Shown piece after piece: positions 35,601 to 50,400 of a stretch of DNA of 64,000 bases. The translations under genes were made by a program, and so were the position numbers. The notes under the pieces are model-generated. The model ran no database searches and was not told the origin of the DNA. It saw only the letters and a program-made list of their open reading frames with translations. Numbering within the stretch: position 1 is the stretch's first letter; every line of letters starts with the position of its first letter. The DNA is taken from positions 537,722 to 601,721 of the forward strand of contig SJOL01006427.1 of NCBI GenBank assembly GCA_004794785.1, read 5' to 3'. This DNA comes from Opisthorchis felineus (lineage: Eukaryota > Platyhelminthes > Trematoda > Opisthorchiida > Opisthorchiidae).

Positions 35601-38600
35601 GTTTTTATGACCAGGGATAAAGCACTGGGTAATATATCCATAGCCATTTACTTCGGTATTCGGTCATGTGCAGACTTCACTGACGCCATTTCATTTCGAA
35701 CGGATTCAGTTCGCAAAAATAGGTTGGGTGCCATCATTCTCACGTACTGAATAGCACTGGTTGTTGTGCAAGTGGTAAGGCCTCAGGCTGATCGGTTTAC
35801 TTCGTCTTCACCGTTGATTTTTCAGATAGTCGTCATCGACATGCTACACCAATAGATTCGTACTAACATACCTCGTACGGCACTTCATGAAGGCCCTTGT
35901 TGCTTCTGTCATCACAACACGCACACAGCACTAAAAAGATACCATCACTTGACATTTCACATTTCGTCTGCTGCTGAATGTTCAGTATCGGTTACTCCGC
36001 TAACGGGGTTTTGTGCGTGGGCAGAGGCCACCAAAGCGGGACAATGCTGTGGTTGTGCATCTGTTTCATGTGAACGCGGATTCTGCATTTGTTTTAGGGG
36101 CATGGCTCTGCTCAGATTGGAATGTAACTCATACGCGATCAGTATTGGGTTGGCACTAGGTCAGATACGGATAACCCCTTAATTAACTTTCTTTATTGGA
36201 TGAAACCTATTGCAGATCCTCATGCCGTTGTTATGATCTGTTGCAGATGTGATCTTCCTTAACTATGGACTTTGAGCGACTTTTGTGACCAAAATAATCC
36301 GTAATATAACCATTTACCTAAGTTGCTTTTCTCCGGGTGTTTTCTCGGCTGATTATTCTATTTGTGAGTGAATTTAGTGGTCAGGAAATTGAAACCGACA
36401 ACAACAATGCTTTACTATGTCCCCTCTGAGGGTCGATTTGCAAAACACACTAGCTACTCTCCCCTACCACGCGATGCATCCTGAAAAAATGGGTTCTTCG
36501 ACTTCAATGTCGGATTTGCTTTTCGCCTCGGAGCGAATTACATTTTGATTAAGTTCCTGCATGAGTTTTACTTCGGTTTTGATATCAGGCTCTCAATCAA
36601 GTGGCACTTCTGCATACTTTATGTCCGAACTCAATGTGAATTAGACCTCCACGGTTTGTCCCTGCCGGAACCTCTCGTTGCTTCCTCCCAACAGGAGGAA
36701 TCACGGATATCACCACTTAGGTTGAACAGGCTGGTTTACGATGCTGATGGGAGGAGCTGGATGGAAATCCTCGATGTCATTTCTTGTGTTCCTTTTTGTT
36801 AGCAGATCACCGTCTCATCACCCTCACGTTGCTGTTCTGTTCCTTAGTGGTTGACAGTCTACATCGATAATTATAGTCGGTTATTAAAACTTTTGTACTA
36901 TGTGATTCTTATGACTCTTTTCTTTGGATCATGCCCTAGAGCGATAACTATTATGTAGGAGGTCTAACATGATCTGAAATCGGCAGGAATGTACGAGCTG
37001 TGTCACTCAGGAGATTACGGTAGCAAACCAAAGCTCGACCCGACCGAGCACGGGGTGGGACACCGTCTTTTTCAGTGTTAGCACAGCTGTTTCGCTTGGA
37101 ACATTTGATGTAAGGTCGCGACAGTTCATCATAGTGTGCTGTGTTGCATCGGATTTTAGAAAATCAGGGAATTATGCTGGTGAAGCTATCAACGATCGAC
37201 ATTCTATACTTCATTTTAAGAGGTATTGAATCCATAACCCGAGTCGAGCATACTAAAACGGAGTATGAAACATGATCGGAGAGTATTTCCTTAAGCGAAC
37301 TTCATTGAGCACTATCTGGTGCATCCGGTTTAGATGTACTCTTCCAGCCACCAGTTGTCAGTTACAAAACTGAGTTGTGCTCACGGTTCACACTCGGTTC
37401 CAGATGCGGTTAACCACACTAACGTAACGGAAATTCAATACATGTTATCGACTATGTATGGGCTCGAAGGGTGTGGTCATATACTTAAAGTTGCTTCGAG
37501 GTTATCTTAGTTCAGAAATTACAGTTCGCGAACTCACACCAGGATATCTGTTTTTCGGGCAATATTTTCGTTGTTATTGAAACTCAAGTCAGTATGCTCA
37601 AAAAATTATCATCGAAATGCGCATGAAAGTAGACTGCACGAAACACAACCTTGCGAGATAAAGCCTTAGAAGGACAACGCTCAAGATGATAGATATTTGA
37701 TTAGCACGCCCATTTTCAATCATCCCACTCCAGCAGCGAGTCCACTCTAGTTATGTAGATATTCGAGCTCACCTCGCACCGTTGCTCGAAAAAGTGCTGA
37801 GCGTGGTTTTCACTCTCGGCAAGCAGATGGACGAGTTTGCTTCACATCGTATCTCTTAGGTGTTGTGCCATTCTGTGATCTCAACCGAAAGAGTTTAGCT
37901 AGACAGCTTGACGCGAAACCTCATAGGTGGTGTTGCGGAATATAGGTAGCTCATAATCGGGTTGGAATGATCGGTCAAAGCATGGCTGTGCCTCAAGCTC
38001 ACAAGGTCGCAAACGCCTTCAGTGATGCAACAAATCAAATAAGTCGAACGCCCCCATCTGTGTGCCGCCCACTTTGTGCATCCGAATGATGAACGGCCAG
38101 TGTGCATGTTTTTAGCGAATAGTGCATATTAACAGGTTAGTCGGAGACTGATAAAATAGGTTGTGTGATTTTTAATGCTTGGTGCAAATTTGCCTAAAAA
38201 CTATTGAGGAACAACTAAGAGGACAAAAAAGAAAGTCAAAATCCCGGGACTTCAAACGGATGTAGCTGCAGGGTCCACCTGCATGGTCCCATGTACGACA
38301 GTTGGTAACGTTATTGTGTATGAGGACGCGTGAAATCTGAAAGCAAGATGTTTTGCCCATTTGTTGGGTTTACTGGATTTTCTTACCTTCGGAGGGATGC
38401 ACATCAGCCGAAAGTGCCTTCCGAAAGACAAAGCAGTCCCCGTCTGAGAATCGAAAATCGTTCGCCCCGATTGTTGAGATGGCCTTCAGAATTGTTTCAA
38501 GTCCCGCAATTATACTTTGAAGCACATATTCAATCCAGTTATCCCAGAAATAATGTTTTATTTACGTCATCTTTGCTTGTCAATCATGTCTGCATGTTAC

Positions 38601-41600
38601 CGATGACTCATTTGAGTAAATTGCTCTCATAATCCCGTAAAATTTCCAAGACTTCTTGTTTTAACGCAGTTTTATGTTACACCATTTGTCCACGTCTGTG
38701 CAACGCCGTCACAACCGGTAATTTATTGCACAATGCTTACCAGTCAGCAGCCAGTCGACCATCGATATCGGATGTTTCAGGTCCGTTGCCTTACGGTGCA
38801 CTACCAGCAACTGATGTCAGGTCACACAGTTATCCATGATCTAAGCATCCTCTATGTGATGGTAGGTCAGTCAGAGAACACTTGTACTGTTATTCCCTTG
38901 GTTTTATCTCCTCGGAGGTGAAGTCTCAGAGTGGTTTCTGTTGTATAAATCTTCTGGGTGAGAAATTTTTGTTCTCTTATTGGAAGGAGGATTTCTTTCA
39001 CTTTACTCATCCGTTTTCTACGATGTGAGTGATCCGAGGTTGTTTAGGTGGAGCCCACCGGTTTACATATCCCTACGGTTAAGAGACTATTCTTGCTAGG
39101 AACGGCTTCGATTCTGTTAAGCCTGTACTTTCTGTTTCCAGGGCATTTGCCTTCCAAGGAGGTCTCATATCGTCGCTGCTTTCGGCATGTTAATGTAACC
39201 TGTGTCAGCTTCAGTCCAGATGGAACGGAATTGCTGGCCAATATGAGCGGAGATCACATTTATTTATTCAACCTGAACAATTCCATACAACCATACAAAT
39301 GCAACTATGCTCGACAGACGAGATTGCCAACGGATGGTCTTTTGTGGTCTGCCTCCGGTTCGGAACGTCGTCTGACCACTACCGCTACTGCCATTACCGT
39401 AGCCTGTGATGATTCCATTCATGATTCCGGTAAGTCCAATGGTTACGTCACTTAGTATGAATACTGTGCTCCTCCTTGTACCCAATATCCACGTAAGAAA
39501 AAAAGCATAGAAACAAGGCACTTAGTATTTTGGACTTTTTTACGATAAGCCACTTTAGCTTCATTGCTGCCTTATTCCTCACTATGGTGTTAAGCCATTG
39601 CTGACCTGCATTATTCGTTCGGCTATCGAATCACCAGATGTGAAAGACGACCTCGTGTCTCCTTTTGTTTTTGCTGGGTCGTATTTCCCTTGTCCCATGG
39701 AATGCATGCCTCCCCTTGAGGGAATATCAATGAATCAACCAAGCTTTTCTGAAACGGATATCAATGTTGTTTTCCTTGTTCTATGAAACACTGAGGAACG
39801 AGATCAGCGAACTGATTAATTGGCGCCCCTTGCGTCAATGTTTATTGTTCCTTATTGCTCTCTTATTGCTCTCTCAACGAAAGGTCAAAGGGATACCTGT
39901 GAGAGCTCTACTCTCCATCTGTTTACCGAATGTATTTATCGCAGAGTGTCTTCGCTGATGGCTCCGGTGGGGAAGTTTCTTTCATTTTCCGAAAACTTGA
40001 GGTTTGTCTGCCTGAGTAAAATGGGGAGAGCAGCAGGTAAATCGTTACAAAACATGGTAAATCTCACAAAAGAAAGTGCTAACCACGCAACAGCGGAATG
40101 AAATTTCGAACGCCCGATGAGAAGTGGTTCACACAAGAAATTGTGCATCCTCTCTTAGGAGAAGTGATAGACCGCAGGGAGGGCATTCTTGTGACGGCGA
40201 AACTCTGACGAGAATGAGTTGATAAAATGGCTCCGGATCTAGCTGATTGCGCACATCTCAACGAAGTCGCGACATCCGACGGTTAAAGTTGGATGGGACT
40301 GCGGTCAATATTACTGTAGCAATTGTCGATGGCTGGCAGAACGTGCTGGAGACGTATGTTCTGTTTAGCGCCCTGAAGACGTGTTCATCTTTGATGAAAC
40401 GGTCGTTTTTCGTTTTTTGAGAGGAATTTTGTATTCTCCACTGACAGATTTATCAGAGTAAAAATGCCCGAGAAACGTCTGAATGCGGTATCGGAAAACC
40501 AGGCTCAGTCGACCATAGGGAGAAATGAACAGCCATGTTGCCTCCAGAACAAGTTCTAGGTGTGGCCTATGGAGCTAAACGTAATAACTAGATGACCGGA
40601 CACATTGTAACTGGAAGAGTGATTGCCAAGTCGGCTATTTATCGCAGTCCAACAGGCAAACGACCGAACGGTTTAGATATGGATGGAATTCCCACCCACC
40701 TAGCGATCAATGTTGGCATGTTCATTGGCTCCCGTATTCCGAATGTGTATCATGTTTGTCCCCGGGGCCTGCTAATCACTGAAACATCGGATTGCGGTGC
40801 ATACGTATTCCTTGACTTCCTGACTTTTCCCATTCTATGTGCTGCAATGCGGGACCGTGTCACGATGCATCTTCCCGGCAGAACGCTGAAACCCCTATTT
40901 GTTCGACTTCGGCGTTTCCCCGTGGGCATTTTCGACCGCATTACTTTTTCTGGATAGACCGACCTCCCTGCAACCAACGACAATCGTTTCCTCCTTTTGC
41001 GGTGGCACATGCCTGCGTCCCCACCAAAATGTCTTTGAACACTGGTTTAAACGGTGAAACAATGCACTTCAAACAAAGTATAGAAAACGTGTGTTGTTCG
41101 ACAACTGTAGGACACATTCCGACCAACTTGGTCATTTATAGCTAGTATTTCGCTAGTATTTCTATACTCCGGACGCCGAGAATGCCAAACGGGAGCACAA
41201 GAAGCATTTGCTAAGGTATCTGCTGTGCCTCATGGGTGCTCATGAAATTGCAGGTGCGAGGGCAGAGAAGGTACGCTCCTTGGACTTTTTTCATGACAGT
41301 GGAATAAGTTGGCTTCTGTAACCTGGTGTGGATTGTCGAAGTCGCATAATTTTATCTTGTTTTGAGTGTTTTGGGATTTAAACTCTCCCCACTGATTTTT
41401 AAGATAGCGCAGCAAAGAATTCGGAGGAGAATTTATCAACACTGCTATCGTTAACCCAGTGCCAATGGCACATATCATTGACGCATATGTGGAAATAGAA
41501 AGAGAAAGAAATTGGAGGCGATTCAATCTTTAGATGAACTGCTAAACGATGATGATGGCCGCGAAAACTTTGCGAACCAATCGGAACCAGAAAAAGAAGA

Positions 41601-44391
41601 AGGGAAGCTCGCTTCAACAGTTTCACAAGCTGGAGATCTTGTCGTAGTGTCCTGAAATCCTCACCCACCTAGGCGAGTGCTAACCCCACGATATTCTGTG
41701 ACGCGAAGTCACCTCGAAGGTAAAAAGAATCACACCAGTACAACCCGGTCGTTCCACGAGGGATAATCTTTGTTTGCTTGAAAACAATAAAATACGCCAT
41801 AATTTTTCTCATTATCAGGAAAGTCACTTTTTTGAGCATATATATATTATCCCAAATTCAATCTCCCAACAATCAGTACCTCCACTTAAGGAGTTTTAGT
41901 GATTCCAGAGGTTGTTTCTTACGAAGAGGAATACCGTACTATTTTGTTTTGCGAATTGATTGTATTGCTGCGCCGGTAGATTTGCGTATACGAGCACCTG
42001 GAGGTAACTGTTGTGGACAAATTTGTATGCCGCTTCATCCGCATGTTTTTTTCTATCCCTATCATCCGAACTAGGTCGTTGTCGGTATACCCCAACAACA
42101 CAAAATTGTCCGTTTTGCACACCATGCGTCAGCCTTGAGAAAGCGTCGCTTCAAGCGGCCATCCTGGTAAAAGCCAAAGCATTCGTGTCAGCTGTACGAG
42201 CCTACAATGACTATATCCAGCGATGGCCAGGCGATCCGCAGCTATACACGGGACGCGCTACGGCTCTTTTGAAACGTGGCTGGTTAGTGTTTCTATGTAT
42301 CACTAATTGCCTTGCTGTTTGGATTTCGTCTGTTTTTTTTGACGCGCAAAAGGCGTACCATCTTGATTTTCTGACGGCTGTCGAAGACAACTGGAATGGA
42401 CTCAGTATGTGTTCAGTGTCCAACCGTCCAGGAGAAATTAGAGAGACATCAGTGCCCAAATTGATTATCCGATATCATTGTAACTTGGGAATCAACGAAT
42501 CTGCCCTTCAACCATGCAGGTTTACCAGAAATATGTCAATTTGTTAAATATTTTATCGTCGTTGGGTTGTGCTACTACTCGCCCTACTGACACGGTTGTC
42601 CACACCACTTCCGCCAGTCTGTTGCCGTCTGGAAGATTTGTTCTAAATTACAAATGGTGGGTGTGTTTCATGGGCATTGAAAAATTAACATTCTTGGTTA
42701 GAATGAGCTTTTAATCAAATATTCCTCGAATATTTGATACGTAATATGAGCTCGAAATAGCTCAGTGGTTAAGGTGCGAACTGGAAGGTTCGCGCTTCGA
42801 ACCTCGACTGTTGCTGTCTAGACTTAGGCAACCTAGCAGTCTCTCGGCCCTCGTACTTTCCTCGGCTAGCACGGCAGCTAGGCAGAGAAAGGGTGCTACG
42901 GCTGAACGATTATTAACACGAGAAAAACCGGTAAGACAGGACTTTACATCAGAGATAAGGAAGAACCGTTCTCAAAAAACTCAATCGATTTCCTGAATAT
43001 AACGATAATTAAGAATGACTAGACGTTTTACGGCAAAATTAGTTATTTTTGGGAGCATGCATAAAGCACAACGGAATAAATTAAAGAATGGATTTACTAT
43101 GTTGCCTTCCGGAACTCGGCTTCTGACGTCGGCAACATCAAGGAACTCCACAGTTTCGGAAGCTTTCAAGACAGTTGACGGTTTGTTACATGTATCTGTC
43201 AGATGTTGCTTACACCTTCCAAAAACGTTACACAGAAGCAAAAAATTCTTCGCTAGGAAAAGTGCAAGGGCTCAATAGGAGTGATAGTTATTTTTCGAAC
43301 ACAAAACACCCATAGCCTAATGGCCTGTATACCTCTGGATCATATCTTTCCATTGGGCTACTATGTACTTTATGCCAAATGTTTAAGGCAGAGTGGTTAC
43401 TCAACGCACCCCTAGTATGTGCGGGCGGATTATTAGTCCTCGGTGTAAACCTGCTTGATTTGTCATCAAATCGCAACTCATTGTACTTCAGAAAAGATCA
43501 GCAACAAACTGTTTTGTCTGTTAAGAATCCACCAAATAATTCCTCTCAATGGTTCTCCTGACATACTGTACACCAGTGAAACAGTAGCTGCGCTATACAG
43601 TGTGTACTCTTGCCACCAATTTGTACGACAATATTCAATATTCAAGTTTTCTGCAAACAGCCCCGGCGAATCCAAATTAATCTGGATTGTCCAAGTGTAT
43701 GTTTTCCCAAGACCGATGCACATACTGGACATCTTCCACCTGAGCTCCGCTAATATCAGAGATTCGTGCCACATAATTCTGTGCGCAACATGTCCAAATC
43801 CTCAAGGCTCATCCCTCCCTGAAGTTTCTTTCGTTCCAAGCCCAAGAGACTGCACCTTGTGGTGATGCGATGATTTGCGTAGCTCAGCCACCTATTGACC
43901 TACATCGGAGGATGTTCATGCAGCATCTACAGAGTCTCTCCTATCAGTTTGGTCACTTGGTGGAGGAGTTACAAACAGTCCTCTGGACATACAGGTTGGA
44001 GGTTAGAATAAGTTTGGCATGTTCCTTAAAAGTCTGACTTTTTGGGCCGGAGGCCTTGGTTGAGGACCCTAGTGAACCTCCTGGGCGTCATAGCAGTATC
44101 TCAACCCGCATACAACGCTAGAATTCACAGATGAAAGAATCTTCATACCGCATTGGTCGTCTTGCGGTGACATCGCATTATTCGTTGCTTACAACAGAAT
44201 GGATAAGCAAAAACGTGTGACTGCTAACGTCTCCCATCTTCTTTCAGTATTGTTCCTTAACTGCCCTCCTTTCCCATCTGACAATCACTTTTGTATATCC
44301 CATCTGTAGGCACATCAGTTGGGCACTTGAGAGTGGACACATTGCAGGCCACCGCTCACATCTACCGTTCTCGTCCTCTTCCTCCTCCTCC

Positions 44392-44466
<75 letters not shown>

Positions 44467-47400
44467 AGTCTTCAACATGCGAGCGCTCAGACAGATCGGC
44501 CAAGAGGCTGCTCTTGTGCAGGCTCTAGGTACTGCATCGGTTGACGTCTGCTGCATCTCTGCAAGTCAAATGCAGGATACGACAGCAGTTATTAGTCTTA
44601 CGACACCCTCTCTATCCAGACGTTATTAATTGCGAACTTCGGGTTTCTGTAGTTGTTGCAACGGACTGCGCCAGTGTCAGCTTGTCTTCAATTAGGGAGC
44701 TGATGCCACCTGGTTCGACTGGCTGCACGGCAATAACCGTATCTGTGCCGTTTATCTGTCCGCTCCCATAAGGACTTGGATGTATCGAAATAATAACCAT
44801 TTCTCTTTAGGATTTCTACCAAGTACCAACTGAACATGGCTGTAATTTAACGAGAAAAAATTTTCGAGGAATAATTACCCTCTATCCACAACGAAGAGTT
44901 CAATATATTTCAAACCTTTGGAGGTTTCAACACACATGTAAGATGCTTCAGTTCATCTCAGGCATGATTTGTTGGCACGTTTAGCTCAGACGCAAGCTGC
45001 AATGATAGTGGTGTACGCCTTTCGCAACCTGATCGAGAGTTGTCTCCCAGCCTTACTGACTTTGGACATAATGGACACCGTTTATTTGAGTCCCCTACGA
45101 TTAAGCAAACTTGGAGTCCAGTCGATGGTGTGGCTCAGTACCGAGTGCCGATCATTAACAAGGGGTGCATGTGTTGATTTGGGGCATGCCCTCATCCGAT
45201 GTAAATTTTCACTGAATTTTTCGGGGGAGGCACTTCCCGTTTAGCATAGGTGACTCTTTCTGAACTACGAATTAATCGTCCTCATCAGAAGAAGAAGAAG
45301 AAGACATTTATCGTGACTGGGAAGAGACATAGACTGTTGTACGTGACACTGGAAACCTGGTATGTGATGTTTTTAAGCGCGTATGCATTAGCCACTGGAT
45401 CGAAGTAGGGTCTTTGTCGTTTTCGGCACAAGACGTTGTACCCCTTCGGAAATGTGGCATAATTCGATTAAACGGTGTGTCAAATGTTAATTCAAACGAA
45501 GGGAGCTATGGTGAAATCGGCCACTGCAGCGGGTAATGCATTTTTCAGCTTATCCGCACAGGGTGACTCCAGATCAGTGCTAAAATTTATATCAGGGTAT
45601 AATTTACTGATATACTCGTGAAAATCATTGATCTCATCTCTTTCGATCACAACAAAAGCGTCACATCCGGCCAGTATTTTGTTCGAAGTTTACCTCATAC
45701 CTATTGGAGATCCCACTACTGCACCTTCTCCTTGACGATAATCAACTGATTCACAAACAAAATTGAGATTCAGGCATGCTTTTTTGCTGTCGACAATTGC
45801 GGTGTCTGGTCTTACAGTGTTCGGTGTGTCACAGACAGCCGCTTGGCTAATTCCAAAACGCTCGTCCTGGGAACCGTTCTACACATCAGGCTGACGGCAA
45901 AATGTACAAGGACTTCGTTTTGGATACCTTGAATGGTGGCAGTACTGTCGATGCTTTCTTTATCTACCCACTTTGCTTTAAATCCCGACCCCTGGTGTAC
46001 TAACATAACAGGAGTTTCTTGACTTTACCGTATCTTCATAGTCACCCTCAAACTATGTACGGTCTGTGCGCTAGTTATAGCTACCGCATTTTTATTCATC
46101 GATCTTGTTGGACGTGTGAGCAAAGTAAGGCGTTGAGGGCGGTAGCGAACATTCTTTGGTAGTGAATCCGATAATTATAATGTTATCATTGCTGAAATTT
46201 TCTCTTATGTCTGGGGACCTGAAAGAGGTGGCGATGTGTTAAAGGCAATAGCTCGAAAGCACAGATGCCTTTGGCTGAGTGGATCCACCGCATCTCGGTA
46301 TTTCTGACCGTTGATATGTGCCCTCTCGGCGTCCCCTTCCGGAGAGATGACAGTTGTCGACGCGACAATCGTCACCCCTCTTTCCAGGGTCGTCAACTAA
46401 CCTCGCTTGATATACTTTCACCCGGCACACGGTTGACTGATAAGGGTTCTTCGGGAAAGTTCGTACTCTGATATTCTAGTACTGTATACATACAGCTCAT
46501 CTACCAGGTTTATTTATTTTCCTGAAAACTTTTTGGCATACGTTAGCGTCGCTGATCCATCGTTTCCGCCAGCTCGTAGTAGTGATTTGGAGACATCGCT
46601 ACTCAAAAAGCAAAAACCTTCCAGTTTTTGTTGTACGCATCAAGTTGGTTACTGACTCGTACAATAGTTTGAGCACGCTTCATCTTTTAAACCTTACTCA
46701 TAACAGGTAGGCTGGTGTCGCATCGATTTTCCTCGATTTTCTTATCTGTGGGACAATTTCAATCAGAAACTCGATACTGTTGAAACTCAAACTCGAGGTA
46801 TCTCGGTGGCTAAGTCGCGAAACTATTGATCGTGGTTCAAACCCAACCCCGACTTTTCTACTGTTCCCGTCTCCATCATCAGCTGTAAAAACCGCGTACT
46901 TGCCGTACAGTGGTTCTAGCTACCACAGTTTCGTTCACCGATGATTTGGGAAGATGGGATAGATACGTGTGCACTGAAGGCGGTAGCTGATCTAATTGAT
47001 GCGTAACTACATGGTTGTCAGTGGACTTTTAAGTAGGGATATTGGGAAGAGAGCTATGCATTGAAGACAATAACTTGGATACACGAGCGCCATTGATGGC
47101 GAGACTGGACCATGTCCGACAATGTCTTTAACCACTGAAATGTCCCTTCTCGGGGTCCCCATCCAGGGAGACCGCACTGACCAGCGTAGCTGAGTTTGCT
47201 GGCAATGGCTTTCATACTTCGCTGCCAAGTCATTGTTTGACCCCCTGGCTCGTTTCCACCTTTCGCGTTGTTGTTCGAAAACAGCCCTTCAAGAAAGTTG
47301 GTCGACTGGCATACAGAGCGCATGACCAAGTCAGCGCAACATATGGAGTGTGATCAGTTCATCTGTCGTGAGCGAGTTATCTCTTCCGAAAACCATTCGA

Positions 47401-50400
47401 CGTATTTCTGCATTACTGATCCGGTGTTCCTACTATACTCAGAAAATGCTCCGAGGACATCGATGGTCAAACACTGAAAGTCTTTTGACGTCCCCGGCGC
47501 TCAGCGGCCAAGTTTCTGACCCGTATAACTACATGTAGCGCACCGCAGCACTGTAAACTCGACCAATGACAGATAAGCGGATGTCACGCCCACGCCACAG
47601 GTGATGCAGGTTCACGAAAGCTGCTCGGGCGTTCCCAACTCGGATGGAAATACCATCTTTGACCAAACCAGCGGGACTGATACAGCTGCCCAGGTGGACA
47701 AATATGTCTACTACCTCAATCAGCTCATCCGCAAAGCGCATGGCAAACTTGAGGCAGAATTATTTAGACCACAATATTGTTTGCATTACGACGGCATCAG
47801 TTCCAAGGAGAGCTATGTCGTCTGCGTACTAGATATCTCTGAGCGAATGCCCCGGGAGCACTTTGACTCCACAGGCATTAGAGACTGGGAGTGAGTCCTC
47901 CATAATCGTATCAATGATGAATTTGAGAGAAAAGGTGAAAGAGGACAGCCTTGTCTTCCACCACTTGATGTGGTGAACTCGGGCAAGAGCTTCCCGTAGA
48001 TCTTCACACGTCCGCAAGAGTTGGTGTACAGTGCCTTAAGGAGGGTCAAGAATTTATGGGGGACACATTTGCTCCACTGACACTGCCATAGTGCCTGATG
48101 GTCCACAGAGTCAGAGGCAACATCACCATTGTTGCTGGGAGCACTGTTGCTGTTCCAGAATCTGTCGGAGGGTGAAAATGTGGTTGATGCATCCTCTTGC
48201 AGGACGGAACCCAGCGTGGTGTCCACGGATCTGTCTCTTACAGTGTTCCGTCAACCTTCGAAGGATAAGACCTGCGTACACCTTTGATGCCACGGTGGTT
48301 TTCACACACCGTCCACATACCCTTTTTGAAGATAGGAATAACTGTCGACATGCCCCATTCTGCAGCCCTTTCTCTTCGCTCCATATCGCTTTTTTAGGTG
48401 GGTCACCTGGGATTCTCCGCCTTCTTTGAAGAGACCTGGATACAGACCATCCCTGTCCTGCTGCCTTCTGACGTTTTAGTACCAATGTAAGGAGGAAAGC
48501 CCTTCGCCGCGGAGTTGTTTATTAGAAAACACCAACTAAACGGTTACACACTATTGGACAGGAAAGTCAAACTCTCATATGCGCATTGTTTAAAAAAAAA
48601 TGAATATCCGTCTTCTTGAACTCTCCTGAATATTCATTGACTATCACGCAATTGTAGACGAATGCTGCTAAACAGTTCCACAAATTCCGTAATAATTCCC
48701 ATCTTCCATTAGATCCAGGCGGAGTTACGAGAAAACACATACTACTCATCTGTAGAATCCACCGTTACACAGATATTTCGCACTTTATTTCTTCTTCTGA
48801 CGGGAGATTAAGGTTTACATTCCATTCATCCGTACGCACTTTCTCCCCAGGCTGGGTTGCAGGATGCCAGCTAAACTGTTCTTCGAAGTGTTCGGCCCAT
48901 CTTTCCAGTCGACGTTTTTGCGAGTGAATTGATGAGCCGCCTTTTTCACTTATCTTTTTACTGACCACTGCTCTCCTATTGCCAGTCGGTTGTATCAGTT
49001 GATATAAGGCACGGCTGTTTCCGTTAGCAAAAGCCTTCTCCATCTCCCGGGCTTTCGATTTCCAACAGAGCCTTCGGTCTTTCCTTGAACTCTTCACTGT
49101 TTGCCGTTTGAGGGATTTGCTTGCGCCGTCGCACTCATTGCTTGCAGGTTTGGATTTCCTGGCATCAATCAGTGCTAGCGATCTCAACGATATCCAGTGG
49201 TCATTTGATTGTATCGGAGAAGTCGGAGAAGCCGCTAGCATAGCTACTTTCATATTTTGCCGTGCTTCATCCACGTGCTGGCTACCAGTGCAGTATTGGT
49301 TTACTGTAGAGAGTAGTTGAGCTAGCTCAGGTCGATACTGATGAGCCATCATATTTCTTCGAAGATGGTGGATTGGCATGCTTGCCGGCTTGCGAGGGCT
49401 TGAACGGAAATGAACTGTCGGGCGTGCACGCATCATGGCGTGATCGGAATCAAGTTGTGCCCCAGAAGGAGCGTCAATCTTGAATTGTGGCCCTCCACCG
49501 GTGGCTGATGGCCACGTGATCCAACTCAGTCGACGGTTGATTTGCAGTTGGTGGCCGCCAGGTTACGCGATGCGAACGTTTATGCTGAAAGCTCGTACTA
49601 GCCAGAAACAGTCCGTGATCAGCACACAACTAGAGGTGTCGCGCTCCGTTGTCTATGCGACAAGCATGGACTCTGAATGGACCGTCTAGATTTGATTCCA
49701 AGGAGCTCGGCTAACCGACTTGGGCATTCATATCGCCCACAAAGATCACAGTGTCAGTGCTTCTCGCCCGACGAATGAGACCGGATAACTCTCGATACAA
49801 AGTATCCTTCTCAGCCTCGGAACTGCATCTCGTTGGTCCATATGCCGGCACTATAAACAGGCACCGTTTTTTCTTCATGGCGAGAAAAATTGAGCTTGGC
49901 TGAGTTGGATGACCGGATGGCGCAAAGACGACTGTTCGCTGGGATCCGTCCAGCAAAGCGTGTTCAGCTCTGCGGCTGATTGCAACTCCCACGCATTATA
50001 TTCCACGAGTGATCGCTTCTGGATCACCAGATACACGGAAGGAGAAACGTGAAGGAGGTGAGTCCGTCCTTGGGGTTTTGAGATGCATAACCACTCTTGG
50101 GTCTTGTATGCATGTTTCGGAGAGACAGCATACATCAATTTTAAGGGAGTATAAGGTCTCAGCGAGCATTGTCTGTTTCCCAATTTGACAGAGAGTAAGG
50201 ACTATAAAAGCTCCTATGTAGAAAGAGTCTCGTGGATTTAGTAAGGTGTTATTTTGTCCATTGTTAATAGGCAGCGGGGTGAATAAGTCCCATCTGTCAG
50301 ATAACTGAAGTCAAATGACCCAGCAACGTTTGCTTGTGTGGTTGGTACAGGTTGGGGAGGGGCATCGATGGACAAAAATTTTTGCGGGCAAATGATACTT

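Noticed and set aside
40592..40957. 121-codon frame in WDTC1 intron 5 as an extra exon
   Set aside because: Phases of the flanking exons already join without it, and it resembles no part of WDTC1.
44315..44556. Minus-strand poly-Asn and poly-Thr proteins
   Set aside because: They are translations of the trinucleotide microsatellite in other frames.
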